Shown here: positions 1 through 4,667 of the stretch, piece after piece | How positions within the stretch are numbered: position 1 is the first letter of the stretch | Layout: the number at the start of each line of letters is the position of its first letter | Source: Christensenella sp. UBA767 | GTDB taxonomy: Bacteria; Bacillota; Clostridia; Christensenellales; CAG-917 | DNA length: 6,444 nt | Reading direction: 5' to 3' | Assembly (NCBI GenBank): GCA_002297185.1 | Contig: DBJV01000105.1 | Location: forward strand, 13,257 to 19,700 | Made by a program: the position numbers and the translations under genes | Notes under the pieces: model-generated | What the model saw: the letters and a program-made list of their open reading frames with translations, nothing else | Told to the model about the DNA's origin: nothing | Databases searched by the model: none

Positions 1-36
1 TATCGGTTGCGCGGTTAGTAGAGCAATAAATCTAGC

Positions 37-78
37 GTGGCTAGGGCAATGCGCATAAGTGCGTGTTGCCCTAGCCAC
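37..78. repeat. Long inverted repeat (hairpin) downstream of the zinc-ribbon membrane gene
   Basis: Two perfect 13-nt arms (GTGGCTAGGGCAA at 37-49 and its complement at 66-78) enclose a further imperfect 6-bp stem (50-55 with 60-65, including two G-T wobbles) and a TAAG loop, giving about 19 paired positions. It begins 16 nt beyond the stop codon of the minus-strand membrane gene, so it could stabilise or end that transcript. No T-run follows it on the minus strand (the next bases are GCTAGATTTATTGC), so it is not a classical rho-independent terminator. It may instead be a dispersed palindromic repeat. The rest of 1-93 shows nothing recognisable. Confidence 0.6.
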
Positions 79-93
79 AGCGACGATTTTTGC

Positions 94-1485
94 TCAGCAT
101 TCGGCGCAAGTGCAAAAATGCGTATGCTCCGTTATCCACTTTTGCTTTTTAATCGGTATCCACCACGCATAAATGCCAAGCGTGATTATACTAAGCAACA
201 TCCATTTTATCCATTGTCCAAACAATCCCATTGCGCTGCCGTCAAACACAAGGCGTTGCCCGTCAAAAATTTGATGTTCTGCAAGCCAACGCTGTTCTCT
301 TACGATTGCCCACGGTGCGCAAATTCCGAGAGAAAAGACGATAATAAGTCCGTTGACCAACCTCATTCCCCAGTAAGACCAGAATTTGCCGTCAAACTCG
401 CTCTTGTTTTCTTCCTTGTCTATGGCAACGTCTTTGATATGCGTGTGCTTTGTTATCCATTGCATTTTCTTTATAGGCACAAAAAGTCCGTATATGCCAA
501 ACGTTATGAAAGAAAGCGACATCCACTTCACCCATTGCCCGAACAAACTTGCCGCATTTCCGTCAAAAACGAGTTTTCTATCGTCTATCACTTGGTGTTC
601 GTACAGCCAAGTATATTCTCTTCTCACCGCCCACGGCGTGCAAAGTCCAAGCGTAAATCCAATTATGAGGTTGTTGACGAAATTGAGCCAAATCAAGCTC
701 AAAAGCCCGGCGTTAAACTCACTATGTCCGTCAAGATGCGCCGGCACAACGTATTTTGGAATAAACGGCTTGATATTCTTCAAATTCACCGCACTTAAAA
801 CAATCAATGCAATAATCGGCGACGTTACCAATAAAATCGTGCCGAAATTAACGAGATTTGTATGTGGCATATTAGGGTTTGTTATTATGCTTATAAAATT
901 CAGCACTATTTCTACAATTTCGATTAAACAACTCAAAACCAGTATGACGATTAAACACGTCGCATTCTTTTGGTCTATTATTTTGCGATTTTTACATAAT
1001 ACAGCGCTGGCAATAATGCAAATCGTCAAAACAAAAATCAAAAAGATACACTCCGATACATTCTTAAACACATCCGCTATTAAACCTGAAAAATAAAAAT
1101 TCATTGCGAGCACTGCAATAACATACAACATAAAGATACTTGATAGCACCAACATCGCAATGGATGATTTTGCAAGTTTTTTCTTGACTTTTGCCAGTTT
1201 TTCTTCGTCGATATCGTCTGTTTTTTCTTCTGCAGGCGCACTTGGCACTATCGTTTCACTTTGAACAGCACCTGCGTTTGTATTATCGTTTTCAGTTTTA
1301 TCGGCATCTACATTTGTAGGCAGAACAACCGCCTTTTGCTCTTCGCCGCCGTTTTCAACGCTTTCGATTTCTTTGTAATACGGATTTTTGTAATTTTTGC
1401 CGCAACCGTCGCAATGCAAGATTTTTTTGCTTTCGCAGGTCTCAATAATCGCTTTGCAATGCGGACAACGCAACTTTTTGCTCAT
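94..1485 (-). CDS. Zinc-ribbon membrane protein with two tandem DUF898/YjgN-like repeats
   Basis: A 463-aa predicted polytopic membrane protein of unknown function. The N-terminus is a zinc ribbon (C7-P-H-C10 and C25-D-G-C28), followed by an acidic, low-complexity linker (about 40-100) and a short Lys-rich stretch. Hydrophobic segments lie near 107-134, 145-164, 176-201 and 212-234. The C-terminal half is an internal duplication: residues 255-349 and 362-457 share the order SEF..., LxxGxxxPWA, RE-x2-W, EHQ-x-x, LVFDG, LFGQW-x-KWM, ITxGIY, PIKK, QWIT/KWIT and HTH. The pattern resembles the DUF898 (YjgN) family from memory; no database check was possible. The protein ends with a Cys cluster (C458, C460, C463). 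The ATG at 1485 is preferred over an in-frame ATG at 1506 because AGGGGG (complement of 1492-1497) sits 6 nt upstream. It is transcribed divergently from the XRE gene and is probably controlled by it. Confidence 0.85.
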   Translation of the reverse strand: MSKKLRCPHCKAIIETCESKKILHCDGCGKNYKNPYYKEIESVENGGEEQKAVVLPTNVDADKTENDNTNAGAVQSETIVPSAPAEEKTDDIDEEKLAKVKKKLAKSSIAMLVLSSIFMLYVIAVLAMNFYFSGLIADVFKNVSECIFLIFVLTICIIASAVLCKNRKIIDQKNATCLIVILVLSCLIEIVEIVLNFISIITNPNMPHTNLVNFGTILLVTSPIIALIVLSAVNLKNIKPFIPKYVVPAHLDGHSEFNAGLLSLIWLNFVNNLIIGFTLGLCTPWAVRREYTWLYEHQVIDDRKLVFDGNAASLFGQWVKWMSLSFITFGIYGLFVPIKKMQWITKHTHIKDVAIDKEENKSEFDGKFWSYWGMRLVNGLIIVFSLGICAPWAIVREQRWLAEHQIFDGQRLVFDGSAMGLFGQWIKWMLLSIITLGIYAWWIPIKKQKWITEHTHFCTCAEC

Positions 1486-1517
1486 AAAATACCCCCTATT
1501 GTGCATAATTTACAATA

Positions 1518-1546
1518 ATAATCTCATACATATTTGTATATGTCAA
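1518..1546 (-). promoter_or_regulatory. Sigma-A-type promoter of the zinc-ribbon membrane gene
   Basis: Read on the minus strand, a consensus -35 box TTGACA (1541-1546) is separated by exactly 17 bp from GATTAT (1518-1523), a 4/6 match to the -10 box. Transcription would start near 1511 and give a leader of about 26 nt containing the AGGGGG ribosome binding site. The -35 box and the spacer are overlapped by ATACAAA/TTTGTAT half-sites, so occupancy there should block RNA polymerase. Confidence 0.7.
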
Positions 1547-1569
1547 TACAAAAATATGCAAATTTGTAT
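1526..1569. promoter_or_regulatory. Putative XRE operator cluster: four TTTGTAT-type half-sites
   Basis: Four related 7-mers are visible: ATACATA (1526-1532), TTTGTAT (1533-1539), ATACAAA (1546-1552) and TTTGTAT (1563-1569). They form two dyads, ATACA-N4-TGTAT (1526-1539) and ATACAAA-N10-TTTGTAT (1546-1569). Direct-repeat spacings are 20 bp and 30 bp, about two and three helical turns. The cluster lies in the divergent region, covers the -35 and spacer of the minus-strand promoter and ends 9 bp before the XRE start codon. Binding by the adjacent XRE protein is inferred from position and from the habits of the family. Confidence 0.55.
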
Positions 1570-1572
1570 CAT
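1567..1572 (+). promoter_or_regulatory. Candidate -10 box of the XRE gene
   Basis: TATCAT is a 5/6 match to TATAAT and ends 6 nt before the ATG at 1579, the same distance as at the U32 and rlmA genes. No convincing -35 box lies 16-18 bp upstream, so this is weak. If used, the mRNA would start at or next to the ATG, which fits the absence of a good Shine-Dalgarno sequence there. It overlaps the last operator half-site, as expected for self-repression. Confidence 0.3.
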
Positions 1573-1578
1573 TGTGGT

Positions 1579-1794
1579 ATGACTACTTTGGACTTTAAGA
1601 GCAACAGAATAAAAGAATTGAGGTTGGAAAAAGACCTTTCGCAAGGGCAACTTGCCCAACTTGTAGGCACGACGCAAGCCAATATTTCTCGTTGGGAGGC
1701 TGGCATAATCGTTCCCAACGTGCTTGATTGTTGGCGCATCGCCGAATTTTTTGACGTAAGTATCGATTACCTCATCGGTAAAGAACACGATTAA
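1579..1794 (+). CDS. XRE/Cro-family transcriptional regulator (HTH_3, 71 aa)
   Basis: A single-domain DNA-binding protein of the lambda Cro/XRE type. The order RIKELRLEKDLSQGQLAQLVGT followed by TQANISRWEAG (about residues 10-42) is the canonical helix-turn-helix: the scaffold helix ends near E40, with SQGQLAQLVG as helix 2 and TQANISRWE as the recognition helix. The tail, with IAEFFDVSIDYLIGKE, is also typical of the family. There is no sensor or oligomerisation domain, so it probably acts as a simple dimeric repressor. Start choice: the ATG at 1579 begins just before the conserved domain; in-frame TTG (1534) and ATG (1540) codons lie upstream, but their extension would be encoded by the operator-like repeats. 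There is no good Shine-Dalgarno sequence (only GTGG nearby). Divergent from the zinc-ribbon membrane gene; self-regulation and control of that gene are inferred. Confidence 0.9.
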   Translation: MTTLDFKSNRIKELRLEKDLSQGQLAQLVGTTQANISRWEAGIIVPNVLDCWRIAEFFDVSIDYLIGKEHD

Positions 1795-1796
1795 AC

Positions 1797-1820
1797 AAAA
1801 AAAAGACAAGGCTTTGCCTT
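1797..1820 (-). terminator. Weak minus-strand terminator-like hairpin after the XRE gene
   Basis: On the minus strand AAGGC-AAA-GCCTT (complement of 1808-1820) is followed by GTC and eight Ts (complement of 1797-1804). The stem is only 5 bp and there is a 3-nt gap before the T-run. It would stop transcripts running toward the XRE gene from the right rather than end the XRE mRNA, which has no good plus-strand terminator. Confidence 0.3.
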
Positions 1821-1910
1821 CCGCAATTATTAATTAATAAATTTGCACAAAAAACAAAAATCTTCCTCTCGACTTTAACACAATATTACAATAACAACTG
1901 CAAATCGGGT

Positions 1911-1970
1911 GTGGGTGTCCCACCCACTGTCATTGCGAGGAGCAACTAATGTTGCGACGTGGCAATCTAG
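1911..1970. repeat. Hairpin plus interspersed palindromic repeat (REP/MITE-like)
   Basis: GTGGGTG-TCC-CACCCAC (1911-1927) is a perfect 7-bp hairpin. Directly after it, 1928-1970 carries TGTCATTGCGAGGAGC at one end and GACGTGGCAATCTAG at the other. ATTGC pairs with GCAAT, and inside them GCAAC pairs with GTTGC around a TAAT loop. The core TCATTGCGAGGAG...ACGTGGCAATC is, from memory, a palindromic sequence found dispersed in many unrelated bacterial genomes. No transposase is encoded, so if mobile it would be a non-autonomous element. Confidence 0.6.
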
Positions 1971-2000
1971 GCGCAAGCCGCATATAAAATATTCCGCAAC

Positions 2001-2091
2001 TCGCACACCGTGCGAATATCACTTTTTGCATTAGCAAAAAATATCACTTGCGCTTTGCGCAAATATCACTGCGCCAACGGCGCAATATCAC
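2001..2091. repeat. Array of four hairpins with constant ATATCAC linkers
   Basis: Four perfect inverted repeats follow one another, each ending in the identical 7-nt linker ATATCAC. Unit 1 is TCGCAC-ACC-GTGCGA (2001-2015, linker 2016-2022). Unit 2 is TTTTTGC-ATTA-GCAAAAA (2023-2040, linker 2041-2047). Unit 3 is TTGCGC-TTT-GCGCAA (2048-2062, linker 2063-2069). Unit 4 is TGCGCC-AAC-GGCGCA (2070-2084, linker 2085-2091). The stems differ in sequence while pairing is complete, so the secondary structure rather than the bases is what repeats. On the minus strand the linker reads GTGATAT. No gene runs through it. The last linker ends 2 nt before the ferredoxin terminator stem. Confidence 0.85.
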
Positions 2092-2093
2092 TA

Positions 2094-2147
2094 CAAAAAC
2101 AAAAAAAATCGCACGCCCCTTTCGAGTGTGCGACTTTTTTGTTTTTG
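2094..2147 (-). terminator. Rho-independent terminator of the ferredoxin gene (nearly symmetric)
   Basis: On the minus strand the stem GTGCGA/TCGCAC (2109-2114 with 2128-2133) around a 13-nt loop is followed by eight Ts, then GTTTTTG. It begins about 5 nt after the ferredoxin stop codon. The flanks CAAAAACAAAAAA (2094-2106) and TTTTTTGTTTTTG (2135-2147) are also fully complementary, so the structure can extend by 13 A-T-rich pairs and has a T-run on either strand. It could therefore work in both directions. The stem arms TCGCAC/GTGCGA are the same as those of unit 1 in the neighbouring hairpin array. Confidence 0.85.
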
Positions 2148-2152
2148 TCTTA

Positions 2153-2323
2153 TTACTCTTCGGTAATTGCGCCGACGGGGCAACCGTCCTCACATGCTCC
2201 GCAATCGATGCATTGATCGGGATCAACAACGTATTTGCTGTCGCCTTCTGCAATTGCACCAACCGGGCAAGTATCTGCGCATGCGCCGCATTGGATGCAT
2301 TCATCGCTGATAACTCTGGGCAT
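2153..2323 (-). CDS. 2[4Fe-4S] ferredoxin, clostridial type (56 aa)
   Basis: A small soluble electron carrier. The 56-aa translation (MPRVISDECIQCGACADTC at the start, ending ITEE) has two copies of the CxxCxxCxxxCP motif: C9, C12, C15, C19-P20 and C38, C41, C44, C48-P49. These are the eight ligands expected for two [4Fe-4S] clusters, separated by the usual short linker around residues 26-37. The two halves are near-duplicates (C-I-x-C-G-A-C and C-P-V-G-A-I occur in both). The length equals that of classical clostridial ferredoxins. The start is fixed by AAGGAGA (complement of 2331-2337) 7 nt upstream of the ATG. It lies 92 bp downstream of the U32 gene on the same strand, with its own promoter and a strong terminator. 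It probably serves central low-potential redox reactions; a specific tie to the U32 enzyme is only conjecture. Confidence 0.95.
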   Translation of the reverse strand: MPRVISDECIQCGACADTCPVGAIAEGDSKYVVDPDQCIDCGACEDGCPVGAITEE

Positions 2324-2363
2324 ATTCTTATCTCCTTACAAAATAAATTCGCTTTCGCTTGAA

Positions 2364-2395
2364 ATTATATTAGCACAACCGCCGCCTTTTGACAA
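2364..2395 (-). promoter_or_regulatory. Promoter of the ferredoxin gene
   Basis: Read on the minus strand, TTGTCA (2390-2395) lies 17 bp from TAATAT (2367-2372), which is preceded by TGC as in an extended -10. An overlapping perfect TATAAT is at 2364-2369 (20-bp spacing from the same -35). The leader would be about 35-40 nt and carries the AAGGAGA site. The promoter begins about 20 bp past the stop codon of the U32 gene. No terminator is visible before it, so read-through from U32 is possible. Confidence 0.65.
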
Positions 2396-2415
2396 GCATA
2401 AAATCGGGGTTTGGT

Positions 2416-4593
2416 CTAATTTTCAGGGTACAGGGCAAAGTAGCATTGCGAGAGCGTGGTACGGCGCACTTTGTAGGCGTGCTTTTCTCTTTGCAATGTC
2501 ATATCTCCCTTGTAGGAGCATTTTGTGCAATCGTTGCCGAACATCGTCTTGTACGGACAATGCGCAAACGTCATAAGCGGGATATTCTTGTCCGCATCAT
2601 ATCTTGCAATACCGCCCTCGTTTGCCTCGAAGTCGGAATATTCCAAAGACGGCACGTATCCGGTCGCACCCAAACTCTTCACCTCGTCCACGGCAAGCGC
2701 ATTTGCGATATTATGCCCTTGTCCTGCAATTACGGTATATCCTTTGTTTGCAAAATACAGTCCGTATATATTCTCGCTGACGAGCGTCTTGATTTGCGGA
2801 AGTTTATCAAGCACGTCCTCTATAATTTGCAAATCTCTGCCGTTTGCGACGATTGGCAAATCCAAAATCACGTCCTTTTGCTCTATTCCGAAAAGTTCTA
2901 TATCTCGCGCTATCGTTTCCGCCTTCCAAACGGACGGGCGCAGCTCGATTTTATCCTCCTTTTTGAGCATTGCGCTCTTTGCCAAATCGTCTCCCAAAAG
3001 CACTTTGAGGCTCGCCCCTTGCAAGTGTTTTGCGCTTTGCAACCTCTCGAGCGCGGCGTTCATTCCGTCTTGATTCATAGCGACTTCACACGGCGAGTTT
3101 ATGCGGATAATTTCACCTTTGATTTTATCAAAAAGGTCTCTGCGGAGCGCGTTAAGCACGGATTTTGCGATAAACACACCGTCCGTATCCACTTTTACGC
3201 CCTCTATACCAAAACCGCTGTCCGCAACTTTGGAGCATTGCTTTGCAATCTCGTTTGCATCCGTCGGCACGTTGGTAGCGGCTTGCAAAACGTCCTCGCT
3301 TTCACACCTGACGCTTACGCTCTTTTCCCCATTCTTGTAATATGCGGATATTTCAAGCGGTTTTCCCACAAGTGCCTTGACTTCGAGGCTAATAGGCACA
3401 CATCTCGCAATTTCGGCAAGTTCTTTTTCTCGTCCTGCATCGGATATGAGATTGACCGTCCACCCGACCTTGACCTTGGCGGTAGTCACGACAGAATATA
3501 GGTTTTTGCCCTTTTCCCTCGCCTCGCCAATGCCGAGACTTGCGCTTTCCTTATCTTTGTCGAAGAACTTTATCCCGTCGCCTTTACACAGCTTGCGGCT
3601 ACTGAAAATCGTCACTTCGAACAAATCGTTCTTGAACGGTTTTACGTCCCTAACCACACCGATTTTTATACCCGTGTGGTTATTAAATCTCTTCACCACC
3701 ACTTTCGGAGTGCCGTCGTCGAGATACGCTCTTTCAAGAAAATCACCCCTTGAAAACGCAATTTTCAACCTGTTTTCGTCTTTCTCGTCAAAGTCGATTT
3801 TGCGCCCGTTTTCCACATCGTCGAGTATTCTCCTATACGTCTGCACCGCCTCGGCAACGTACCCGTCACGGCGCAATCTGCCCTCGATTTTGAAGGAACA
3901 AACGCCTGTCTCGGCAAGTTCTTTTATACTCTTTGCAAGACACAAATCCCTTGCGCTGAGCATATACCCCTTGTCGATTTTACCGCCCGATTTTGCGATA
4001 TACGGAAGTCTGCAAAGTTGCTTGCAAAGCCCCCTGTTTCCGCTCGCGCCCTGTTCTACGGACGACAGATAGCAATTGCCTGAAAACGCTATGCAAAGCG
4101 CGCCTTGCACGAAATATTCAATCTCCAAAGACGTGTTATCGCGTATTTGTTTTATATCTTCGAGTTTCGCCTCTCTCGACAAAACCACGCGCTTTATACC
4201 CATACTTTCGGCAACTTTCGCGCCGTACAAATTATGCACGCCCATCTGCGTGCTTGCGTGCAAAACAATGCCCTCAAACGTGTCTTTCAGAACTTTCGCC
4301 ACGCCGAGGTCTTGCACCAAAAAAGCGTCCACTTTTGCACAAACGGCAGTTTTAACAAGCGAAATAAGGTCGTTAAACTCGTTATTTTGCAAAATAGTGT
4401 TTATCGTCACGTACACTTTCACTCCGTAAAAATGAGCGCGCGCGACAACCTCGCCGATGTTGTCGGCGTTGAAATTTTGCGCACGCATACGTGCGTTGAA
4501 ACTGTCAAGTCCGAGATATACCGCGTCCGCTCCGCATTTGATTGCGGTGTCAAGCGCAGACATATCGCCGGCAGGTGCCAAGAGTTCTAACAT
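2416..4593 (-). CDS. U32-family protein (RlhA/TrhP/UbiU-like, with DUF3656-type extension)
   Basis: A 725-aa member of the peptidase U32 superfamily. The studied relatives RlhA, TrhP and UbiU/V hydroxylate rRNA, tRNA or ubiquinone precursors without oxygen, using an Fe-S cluster; older annotations call them collagenase-like peptidases. The N-terminus ELLAPAGD...GADAVYLGL is the family opening. The signature E-x-F-x2-G-A-L-C-x6-C-x-L-S lies at 159-177. C167, C174, C190 and C232 have the spacing I recall for the cluster ligands of UbiU. IEGRLRRDGYV (237-247) is conserved in the family. The middle is beta-rich and likely DUF3656; the end carries C679, C689, C692 and C717 (a CPY...CTKC pattern). 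It stops soon after QCYFALY, somewhat earlier than I recall for homologues. The ATG at 4593 fits the family start; a GTG at 4611 lies inside the promoter. The RNA target is not identifiable. Confidence 0.9.
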   Translation of the reverse strand: MLELLAPAGDMSALDTAIKCGADAVYLGLDSFNARMRAQNFNADNIGEVVARAHFYGVKVYVTINTILQNNEFNDLISLVKTAVCAKVDAFLVQDLGVAKVLKDTFEGIVLHASTQMGVHNLYGAKVAESMGIKRVVLSREAKLEDIKQIRDNTSLEIEYFVQGALCIAFSGNCYLSSVEQGASGNRGLCKQLCRLPYIAKSGGKIDKGYMLSARDLCLAKSIKELAETGVCSFKIEGRLRRDGYVAEAVQTYRRILDDVENGRKIDFDEKDENRLKIAFSRGDFLERAYLDDGTPKVVVKRFNNHTGIKIGVVRDVKPFKNDLFEVTIFSSRKLCKGDGIKFFDKDKESASLGIGEAREKGKNLYSVVTTAKVKVGWTVNLISDAGREKELAEIARCVPISLEVKALVGKPLEISAYYKNGEKSVSVRCESEDVLQAATNVPTDANEIAKQCSKVADSGFGIEGVKVDTDGVFIAKSVLNALRRDLFDKIKGEIIRINSPCEVAMNQDGMNAALERLQSAKHLQGASLKVLLGDDLAKSAMLKKEDKIELRPSVWKAETIARDIELFGIEQKDVILDLPIVANGRDLQIIEDVLDKLPQIKTLVSENIYGLYFANKGYTVIAGQGHNIANALAVDEVKSLGATGYVPSLEYSDFEANEGGIARYDADKNIPLMTFAHCPYKTMFGNDCTKCSYKGDMTLQREKHAYKVRRTTLSQCYFALYPEN

Positions 4594-4599
4594 AATTTT

Positions 4600-4628
4600 A
4601 TTATAGCACACGCCACCTCTCTTCGCAA
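4600..4628 (-). promoter_or_regulatory. Promoter of the U32 gene, predicting a leaderless mRNA
   Basis: On the minus strand TTGCGA (4623-4628) is 17 bp from a perfect TATAAT (4600-4605), which is preceded by TGC (extended -10). The -10 box ends 6 nt before the ATG at 4593, so transcription should start at or within a base or two of the start codon. The 6-nt gap (AAAATT on the minus strand) contains no Shine-Dalgarno sequence; a GAGAGG further upstream lies inside the promoter and would not be transcribed. Confidence 0.7.
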
Positions 4629-4633
4629 TAGAC

Positions 4634-4661
4634 TTGCACGTGCAAATATTTTTGATATAAT
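4634..4661 (+). promoter_or_regulatory. Promoter of the rlmA homologue, predicting a leaderless mRNA, with palindrome at -35
   Basis: TTGCAC (4634-4639) is 16 bp from a perfect TATAAT (4656-4661) preceded by TGA (extended -10). The box ends 6 nt before the ATG at 4668, so the mRNA should begin at the start codon. The AGGA at 4662-4665 is only 2 nt from the ATG and would be mostly untranscribed, so it is unlikely to act as a ribosome binding site. The -35 box is the left half of a perfect 12-bp palindrome, TTGCACGTGCAA (4634-4645), a possible operator between the two divergent promoters. Confidence 0.65.
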
Positions 4662-4667
4662 AGGATT

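Larger units (their letters stand above)
1795..2152. other. Repeat-rich intergenic region without genes
   Basis: This 358-bp gap between the XRE stop codon and the 3' end of the ferredoxin gene contains no supportable coding sequence. In order it holds an A-run with a small hairpin (1797-1820), an AT-rich stretch with the ATTAATTAAT palindrome near 1829-1838, a GTGGGTG hairpin and an interspersed palindromic repeat (1911-1970), a four-hairpin array (2001-2091) and the ferredoxin terminator (2094-2147). Short reading frames crossing it are made of repeat DNA and lack credible start signals. Confidence 0.75.

Noticed and set aside
1..36. Possible end of an upstream gene at the left edge.
   Set aside because: No frame gives a recognisable protein end over so few bases.
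1534..1578. Longer XRE start at TTG 1534 or ATG 1540.
   Set aside because: The added residues would be encoded by the operator-like repeats, do not resemble family N-termini, and have no Shine-Dalgarno sequence. The ATG at 1579 begins right at the conserved domain.
2001..2091. Array considered as a CRISPR.
   Set aside because: The repeats are only 7 nt, the intervening units are themselves perfect hairpins of 15-18 nt, and no cas gene is present.
2010..2362. Small open frames across the hairpin array and the antisense strand of the ferredoxin gene.
   Set aside because: They consist of repeat and terminator DNA or mirror the ferredoxin gene, and they lack start signals.
2437..2460. GCATTGCGAGAGCGTGG inside the 3' end of the U32 gene resembles the interspersed repeat at 1930-1962.
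   Set aside because: Only the short ATTGCGAG core is shared, there is no second arm, and the reading frame codes for family-typical residues there.
2389..3501. Long open frame (370 codons) on the plus strand opposite the U32 gene.
   Set aside because: It is antisense to a well-supported U32 coding sequence, has no ribosome binding site or recognisable domain, and is explained by the codon bias of the gene it mirrors. The same holds for several open frames antisense to the membrane, methyltransferase and GtrA-like genes.
4594..4611. Upstream GTG start at 4611 for the U32 protein.
   Set aside because: It would place the coding sequence across the extended -10 box, and the family N-terminus (ELLAPAGD) begins at the ATG at 4593.
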